DNA from: Lineus longissimus
Taxonomy: Eukaryota; Nemertea; Pilidiophora; Heteronemertea; Lineidae
Assembly: GCF_910592395.1 (NCBI RefSeq)
Contig: NC_088318.1
Span: forward strand, 9,980,349-10,044,348
DNA: 64,000 nt
Reading direction: 5' to 3'
The notes beneath the pieces are model-generated. The model had not been told where the DNA came from, ran no database searches, and worked only from the letters and a program-made list of their open reading frames with translations. Shown piece after piece: positions 56,660 through 64,000 of this stretch (its first letter is position 1; the number at the start of each line of letters is the position of its first letter). The position numbers and the translations under genes are program-made.

Positions 56660-59630
56660 CTATTCATCTGTAACATTTCTAGGTGTGCGCTTTGCGTCCT
56701 CCTCCAAGACACAAATTTTGGCTACTTGGCGACGACGCGTTGCGGATGCGGTTTGAACGTCAACGGCGCGAACTCGTCCATCTTCCCCAGGGTAGACAGC
56801 GGTCACTCTGCCCAACTCCCAGGGCCCTCTGGGTTGATTGTCCTCGACTATTGTAACCAAACTGCCTACAACCGTGTTTTCGTTCTCCATTGTCCATCGA
56901 TCTCGGGCAGTGAGCGTAGGCAGATACTCTGTCTGCCATCGTCTAGACTTGATTGGCATCGGCGCCACCTCCTATGGCTGTTGATTTCCTTATCGGCACA
57001 GTCCGCTGGTGGTACCTTGTTATCTGCACGTCCCAAGAGAAAATGGTTTGGTGTTAGCGGCTCCAAATCATCCGGATCTGGGCTGTTGTGTGTAAGAGGC
57101 CTGCTGTTAAGAACAGCTTCCACTTCTATCAAGGCAATTCGCAACACCGTGTCGCTGACAAGCGTGTTATGAAGGGTGGCGTTCAGCGCACGTTTCACAG
57201 AAGCTACCAATCTCTCCCAGGCGCCCCTGAAATGTGGCGCAGCCGGAGGGTTGAAATGCCAGGTAATCTTATGCGGTGACAATAGCCCGTAGATTTTCGA
57301 CTGGTCCAAGTCTTTTAGGCACCTAGCGAGTTCGGCTTCAGCTCCCTTGAAATTCGTTCCGTTGTCTGATGACAAATCCATTGGGTGTCCTCACCTCCCT
57401 ATAAAGGCTCGAAGACACATCAGAAAATCGTCTGTCTCTAGTGAATCTGCCAGTTCTAAGTGAACAGCGCGCGTGACCATGCATGTAAATAAGCAACCCC
57501 ACCGTTTTACGGTGCTCCTGCGCTCTTTAACCAACATAGGCCCCCAGTAATCTACCCCAACATGTTGGAACACTCCCGAAGTTACATCCAATCGGCGTAA
57601 TGGTAGATCTGCCATCCTTGGCAGTTTAGGCCTAGCCTTTCTAAGAAAACAGAAGAAGCAACGACGGATTGCTTGTTTCGCGATGAGCCTTGCTCTGACT
57701 AGCCAATACAATTTTCTCATTTCTGCGATCATATGCTCTTGCCCTCCATGTCTCAAATTCCTATGAACTTGATCAGCCAGAAGCCTAGTAATGTGGTGGT
57801 CAAAGGGAAGTATTATCTGATGCTTGGAATCTCCGGGTACAGGCGCCCTATCCAGCCTACCCCCTACCCTCATGCATTCTGACCGATTATCTAGAAAAGG
57901 GAACAGATTGAACAAATCGCTTTTCGAACTGAGTGATTTCCCTTCCTTTAGGATCTCCAGCTCCCTTCCATATCTCTCCTGTTGCGCTAGGCGAACCCAC
58001 ATCATAGTCGCCTGATCCAATTCCTGAGCAGTGATCTCCAGTTCTCGGCATGGGGTCCTTTTCAACCTGGGAATAGCTGACGCGAAGTTATTGACTGCCC
58101 GATGTATCCAAGCAGTCCTACGTGCGAGTCCCTGCATCTTAGAGAAGTGATCCGCCTGTACGAATTGAGAGACGTCATATGGGTCCGGCTGGGCGATTTC
58201 ATCATCATCTCCTGAACTGTCCTCCATTCCTATGTTAAACACAGATTTCTTGACTTCCACATCGTCGTCCTCCAATGTGTGGTTGCTGTCTGACTTCTTT
58301 GTGGGCCATTCTTCCTGCGACTTCTGCAGATATTCTGGGCCATTAACCCAGAGACGGTTTCCGATCAACTCCCTGAGTGTGAGACCTCGTGAACTGATAT
58401 CAGCAGGATTTTGGTCTGTAGGAACATGCCTCCGTTCGGACACATCTGTATTTTCCAGTATCTCCGTGATGCGATTTGCCACAAATGGTTTAAAGCGCCT
58501 AGCTGGATTATTTATGTACTTGAGGACGATCTCTGAATCTGTCCAATATACTTTGCGTTTGATAGGCAAGTTGAGCTCGGTCTCCAATGTGCCCCCAAGA
58601 CGTGAACCAATCAGCGCCCCCTGAAGTTCTAAGCAGGGAATAGACAACATTTTTAGTGGAGCGACGCGCGACTTAGACGCAAGAAGTGAACTATTGTATC
58701 CACTCTCGATTGGATAGCGCAAATATGCGGAGGCGGCAAAGAATAGTTCGGACGCGTCAGTGAACACATGCAGCTCCATATTGTCATCGGATGACAAGAA
58801 TTGCGGATGATACCTGGGCAGTTTAAAGTCTGGTAGCCTATTCAACTCTCCCAACCAATCCTGCCATTTTCCCAGCGTCTCAGGAGGTAGGTCCTCATCC
58901 CATCCTATTCCCAGCTTCCATAAATCCTGAGGCAACAGTTTGGCCCTGAGTGTGAACGATGTTATGAAACCACAGGGATCGAAAATTGAACTCATCGTAC
59001 TGACTAATCCTCGTTTTGTCATCGGGTTCTCCTTTACTTGGCTAACAAACGTGAAGACGTCATCCTGGATGTCCCATCGTACTCCAAGCGTGCGTTGAAT
59101 GTAATGTTCATCATGATCGAATCGAACCTCCTGGGTGAGGAGATCCAGACTGTGTAAAGCTTCCATCACATCTCGACTATTGGACAGCCACTGGTGAGTT
59201 CCAAATCCACCCTTGATCAATTAAAGATCCACTTCCTGTGCAACCTTAACAGCGGACGGTACCTCCCCTATGGCACCTGCTATGTCATCCATGTAAGAAT
59301 CACGTAGGATCATGTCGACTGCCTCCTGACTAAATTCTTTCGCGTTGTCTATAGCTGTGCGGCGAAGTGCATACAATGCACAGGCTGGGCTGTCGGTGGC
59401 CCCAAACACAGTCATAAGCCTGGCATAACCCTGGGAAATGTACCCATTCATTGTCCCTGATACAACTTGGCATACTCTGGATCCTGATTAAACCGCTTCA
59501 TCAGATGATCGAATCTGTGTCTAGGTCCCTCCACAGCATACCGACTACGTAATGTCCGTCCTGGAATGTTGTCGTATCCTCTAGAAACTTCTGCACCTTT
59601 AGATCCGCCATGGAAGACGGTTTCGTGCAT
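56660..59630 (-). pseudogene. BEL/Pao retrotransposon 2: reverse transcriptase remnant, RNase H and integrase
   Basis: In - strand order, the frame 59451-59221 holds MNGYISQGYARLMTVFGATD and SYMDDIAG (catalytic YMDD). The region normally between GYA and the FGAT motif is absent. A TAA at 59221-59223 is followed in frame by the RNase H-like region (LHVFTDASE), the zinc-binding region and the integrase core (VDYWGPM; SDNGTNFKG; HFRGAWERLV, giving D, D, E). A TGA at 57391-57393 and a frameshift with a small loss near 56970 precede the C-terminal domain (PRGPWELGRVTAVYPG) that ends at 56660. It is dead. Confidence 0.8.
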
Positions 59631-61685
59631 TTTGAAGCAACTCCGAATGCCTCAGTGGTCCAAAATTCCTTTAAGTTCAAGTCCTTACGGGCCGGTGGGT
59701 CTACACCAATCACATTGACGGAGACTGGCTCAAATTCTGACTCGCGATTACAATCACCCCCCATCAATGACCAACCCAGGTTAGTGCGAACCACCAACGG
59801 ATCCTCCGGCTCACCCCTTCTCACTTCTAACTGCGCATGTGCTTCAGGATTATCTAGGCCTATGAGCAACTTTACCTGATCTGGCTTGATTTCAGAGGGC
59901 ATGTCAAGATCTTTACAATGATCCCAACTAGGAGAACATGTCTGAGTGGTACACTGAAAACTCTTAACATTCAATGCATAAGCCCCATTGATATGCATAC
60001 ATGAACCATGACTAGGATTCTGAGGTTTGATGCTAAAGGAAACAACCTGAGAATCCATGAGAGCGGATGAGTTCATAGTGTTTATCTTGAGTTCTCCTTG
60101 ACGACCTTTCAAACCCAAGTCCTTGGCGAGCGACTGATGTATGATCGTAAGTTGACTTGCAGAATCCAGCATGGCTATCGTGGGTAGGGATCTACCATTC
60201 TTGTAAACGTACACCGGCACCAACTGGAAGCATGACGAGCTATCTTCTTTTCGGTTGGTTTGGCAGCAGGTGTTCTTGACCGATTTCTCCTCTGGAACCT
60301 GGTTGGCGTCTTTCCCCTTTGCGTAATCATGTAATGCTGTATGATGATTAGCACCGCAGTCTTTCACTCTGCAGCGAGCTTGAGACTGACAGTCCTTGGA
60401 AGTGTGTCCTGGACCGAGACAGTTATAACACAGTCTTTGTGCGCGCACTAAATTCCTTTTCTCATTCAGACTCAGGTTACTGAACTTCTGGCACTTGAAA
60501 AGTCTATATGTCTCATCACACAGTGTGCACTTGCGCGAGTCACTGCCTGCGGCTTTGTCAGCAGTGGGTTTATTCTCTTGTTTGGCGTCTATATTCATTA
60601 GAGTCCTAGCCGGGGCCGGTTGCGCGGTATTTTGCCGGGCCTTGGTGCGTTGTTTCGGTTGCGGTTTGAACCCAGCAGAGTTGGATGCTGCAGGGGGCTT
60701 GATCTGCAGGGCACTCCTACCATATACTGGGTCCATCACCTTTCGAGCTTCCTTCTGTACAAAGTACACTAACATACCAAATGTCAGAACTTCACTTCTC
60801 TCAAGACTGTTGAATGCAATCGAGCGCCACCTGTCGTGGAGGCTTGGTGGCAGTTTCCCTACGAGCTTTCGTGAGTTCTCAGAATACTCGAGTATACCCA
60901 TACCGTCCATTTCTTGAATGGCATACTGGCATTCCCTGAGAAATATGCAATGCTTGTCTAGCGATTGCGGGTCGTCAACCCGTATCATGGGCCAGTCTAG
61001 CGCCTTCTTCACGTATGCTTGTGACACGTATGTAGAATCCCCGTATCGTCTTTTGAATTCCGAAGTGGCAGCATCGAAACCAAGCTTCGCGTCGAGGTGA
61101 GCAAAGCCTTGCACTACATCGTGAGCCTCCCATGTTGTGAACTGCAACAGGAAGCTCATACATTCATCGTAACTATCAAGAGTTCTTGACAATTCTCACA
61201 TTAAATTGTCTGCAAAACTGTGAGTACCGTGTAGGATCCCCACTGAACTTCTCGATATCGATCGAAGGTTTCTTTAGCTCTCGAGCTACTTGCAGTGATG
61301 CAAGGTTTGGATCAGCTACATGACTGAACTCCTTGGCATCTGGATTCAACCCAGAAGAAGACACGATTGGAATTTTGACTGGTGTCTCAGCTCCCATCGC
61401 GTGCTCTCCTTCGCTCCTGGGTGTACTCGTATGCATCGGATGAGGCGTGATGCTTCGTGGTTCCGGTTGACGTGATAACGTTGTCCTAGGTCTCGGAGTT
61501 GGCCTAGGCGGTGGTGTCGAATGATGCGTAGCCACCGGTGAAGCCATCCGAGGTACCGTCGGTGTGTGAGCATGTCGTGCTGCCGTACGAGGATCCCTCG
61601 GTGTAGGAACAGGCCGTGCTGCTGTTGAAGACATCGTCAATGATGCCTCCAAGTCATGGATAGGTAGATCATATAAAAATTTCAA
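59501..61685 (-). pseudogene. BEL/Pao retrotransposon 2: gag, zinc knuckles and protease
   Basis: The frame from 61685 has a Pro/Thr-rich N-terminus and the gag-like start (IDIEKFSGDPTRYSQFCRQF). A one-base shift near 61185 leads to the 563-codon frame that ends at 59501. It continues the gag region (HLDAKLGFDAATSEFKRRYG), zinc knuckles (CYNCLGPGHTSKDC, CRVKDCGANHH), an aspartic protease-like segment with AMLDSASQLT (60150-60173) and DQVKLLIGLDNPEAH. The frame is lost again just before the reverse transcriptase (about 59520-59570). Confidence 0.8.
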
Positions 61686-62073
61686 CTCACTTCTTCTGTG
61701 CTGGCATCGGGCTCATTGGATAGATCTCATTAAGACAAATCCAGTGCTTTTTGAATTATTGTAATAGCATGAGTACTTTTTGAGATATTCCATTTTTCAG
61801 TTGCTAATTATCCGGTCTTTTGTCTTTTCATTGTAATTAAGAAAACTGTGTTAACTGAGGCCAACGAAAATTGCTCAACTCGTCACGGGAAAATGTAAAT
61901 ATCTTGAAAACTATAAATGCTAGAATGAAAATTTAAAAAGCAGTGGATTTGTCTCTCTGAGTTCTATCTAATGAGCCTATTTCCAGAAGAAAAGGGTTAA
62001 CTGGGATTTTTTTAGCAAAAAAAAAATCACTGGACACCACAGAAGAAAGGCACGTTTCAACACTAAAGTCTGT
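61686..62073. other. Non-coding gap between BEL/Pao 2 and family X copy 2
   Basis: AT-rich; no gene. It may hold the BEL/Pao leader. Confidence 0.35.
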
Positions 62074-64000
62074 TTATGCAAGTAACTCCAAGTCTCCTCG
62101 AAGGACATCAACAAGTACTTCCTCCACAGTCATGTATGACACTTGATCTTCATCATCATAAACCAGTTTGTATTCTTCCTCAACAAGTTCTTCACCAAAT
62201 TGTCCTGAATACCAAACTGTCTTAGTTGAGCCCTCTGAAGCCCACCGATGGCTGAATCCTCTGCCCAATATTTGATGGGGAGTACAGATTAACTCGAATA
62301 GATCTTCCAGTTCAATGGGAACAGGGGTAGCCATCAATTCAAGTAAACGGTCTTTCAGTTCATCACTGGATTTCTTGGAAAACACAACCTTTTTTCCAGG
62401 GTTCAGTATTTTAGTTCTTACATTGATCTGTGCCTTCAGAGCTGCAACAGACTTCAGTTTTCCCATATCCTTCATATGATGTGTAAGGTCGCCTTGATCC
62501 AACCACAGCCCACCAACTTTGAATAATTCCTCCATGTACTTCTCGTACTTCTCTCTTTCTTGGTCCTCTTTTTGAAGAAGGGCACGCCTTGATTCCTTTA
62601 AGGAAGTGTCGATGATGCGTTGGACATTTCTGGTGTGATTCTTGTCCTCCTTCATAATTTTTCGACCTTCTTTCATAGCTAGATGAATGTGTTCCCTTTT
62701 TCTGCTCTCCTCCATGTCCTTCAGCCAAAGTCCAGTTTTATTTGCTTTAAATAAAGTTTTTGATTCAATGAATCCTGCCTTTGCTGCCCTTGCTCTAAAC
62801 ATTTCACTGTCTGACATCGCAAACACCCTTTCACCACTGATATTAGTACTTTCGCAGGACTTTGCTTGTTCTTTCAGGAGATCAGAAGGCTCCCAAAATA
62901 CACCGCCAGGCAACTGAGACTGGAGCTGCCTTTGAACCACAGCAAGAATTGAGGCACATTATTTCTGCAACAAGGCAATGGTGGCACCATCAGAATCTGT
63001 TGTCTTCAGCAAACTTTCAAGAACTAGGTCCTCCTGGACAAGAATCCCATCAAATATGGCAGGTGGCAGCTCAGAGATGAGAGAGGATGCATCGTCAGCC
63101 CAGATTTTCAGTTTTCTTTCTGCTTCCTCAAATTTGTCATTCTTTTCAAGAATGTTCTGATTTTCCCCAACCAATCTCATCCAAGGCGCAGTTATGACCT
63201 TCCCTATTATGCCCATTGCTCGCAATGCCACAAGAAGATCATCAAGTTGGAGAGCATTGTTCACTGCATGCTGTACATCATTCTTTGGTCTATATATATC
63301 ACTGAAGTAGTCCTTGATTTTATCAGCATAGTGATACAGACATCCACTTGAAAGAAAGAGTACATGAAACCTATTTCCAACAAATCGTGGAAACAGAATG
63401 GACTGGTCCTTTTGCTGCAAAGGAACTACATCTTCAGTTTTCAAATTGGTAACAAGTTCTCTATCACAGTTATACTGAGTATCATGAAATAGTTTAGCAG
63501 CAGTTCTAACAAGAGATTGCATATTACTCTCTCCCCTATGAGAGAAAGGATATTGTGCATTTTTCCTTTTCTTATTTTCAATGTCCATTTCTTTTTCAAA
63601 ATTTTTCACTTCACTGCAGCAACTTTTTGCAAATGAATCCAAAGGATGCATAGCACATTTTAACTGATTTATGCTGCTGCCTTTTCCCTCTTCCAGAATT
63701 TTGTCCACAACTGCATTTGTTGCGCAACGGTCAGTCATTGTATTCGTAACATTTTCAAGTATATTAAAGTTCACCACAGGTTCAGGTACTGGAGTGTTCT
63801 GTACTTTATCAAATGATGCCTGTATGGTTTCAGCTAGTTGCCTTGCCACCCACTTGTTCATTCACACCAAGTAGATAGGTTTTAGATTTTGTCGCCACCT
63901 GAGTCTCAACTAAATGACCTAACTTTTTTGAAGTTCCGTCATACTTCAGAGTAGTATCCTTTTCACCTGATAATCCTATTTTGATCTGCTGTCGAGAGAG
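62074..64000 (-). pseudogene. Family X transposase-like gene, copy 2 (runs off the window)
   Basis: The - strand begins outside the window. Near 63960-63930 it reads TLKYDGTSKKLGH, a likely catalytic-Asp region equivalent to SWDATALDSDH in copy 1. A frame change near 63860 is followed by HPLDSFAKSC, GNRFHVLFLSSGCLYHYADK and IGKVITAPWMRLV. An in-frame TAA at 62959-62961 precedes the coiled-coil part (KKVVFSKKSSDELKDRLLEL). The tail (HRWASEGSTKTVWYSGQFGE ... YMTVEEVLVDVLRGDLEL, to 62074) looks like a small barrel domain. The order matches copy 1, but the sequences are well diverged. Confidence 0.55.

Noticed and set aside
57824-58624. + strand frames over the BEL/Pao RNase H and integrase
   Set aside because: They are shadows of the conserved - strand pol.

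Overview
This is a window of nuclear DNA from an animal, most likely a marine invertebrate. The genes have GT-AG introns, one gene is a conserved mitochondrial GTPase, and the rest is dominated by mobile elements typical of marine invertebrate genomes. The species cannot be fixed from the sequence. A short-interspersed repeat with a GTC-rich core resembles families common in molluscs and other marine invertebrates; that resemblance is from memory.

Layout. 1-7287: an MTG2/GTPBP5-like gene of the Obg GTPase family on the + strand. Its five visible exons have matching splice phases; the presequence exon is not visible. Its introns hold copies of the GTC-core repeat. 7288-10822: sparse DNA with a few small repeat structures. 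10823-19703: a dead Mutator-like transposase on the - strand. It is split by a 7.23-kb DNA transposon (11267-18496) with 23-bp terminal inverted repeats, a 4-bp target duplication, repeated subterminal motifs and one four-exon gene of 1044 codons that is open throughout. 19787-22139: two non-autonomous elements and a small repeat cluster. 22433-26271: a decayed transposase-like gene (family X). 27016-32158: a broken BEL/Pao retrotransposon with a complete PIF/Harbinger element (28160-31046) inserted in its gag region. The Harbinger transposase and MADF genes lie on opposite strands and sit inside each other's introns.

32937-36240: a decayed pogo/Tigger transposase and a decayed Kolobok-like transposase. 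38253-48005: a broken Gypsy-type retrotransposon on the - strand. It carries two zinc-finger accessory ORFs and is interrupted by a GTC-core repeat, a truncated LINE, and an hAT-like element that itself contains a TTAA-flanked element. 48869-55505: an exact head-to-tail duplication of a 3.3-kb unit holding unrecognised - strand exons. 56660-61685: a second BEL/Pao element with its reverse transcriptase core deleted. 62074-64000: a second family X copy, running off the window.

Apart from the GTPase, almost every recognisable gene belongs to a transposable element. Nesting gives relative ages: the Mutator, BEL/Pao and Gypsy copies are older hosts, and the 7.23-kb transposon, the Harbinger element, the hAT, the LINE and the TTAA element are younger guests. 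The best candidates for something poorly described are the 7.23-kb transposon with its subterminal motif and the interdigitated Harbinger gene pair.
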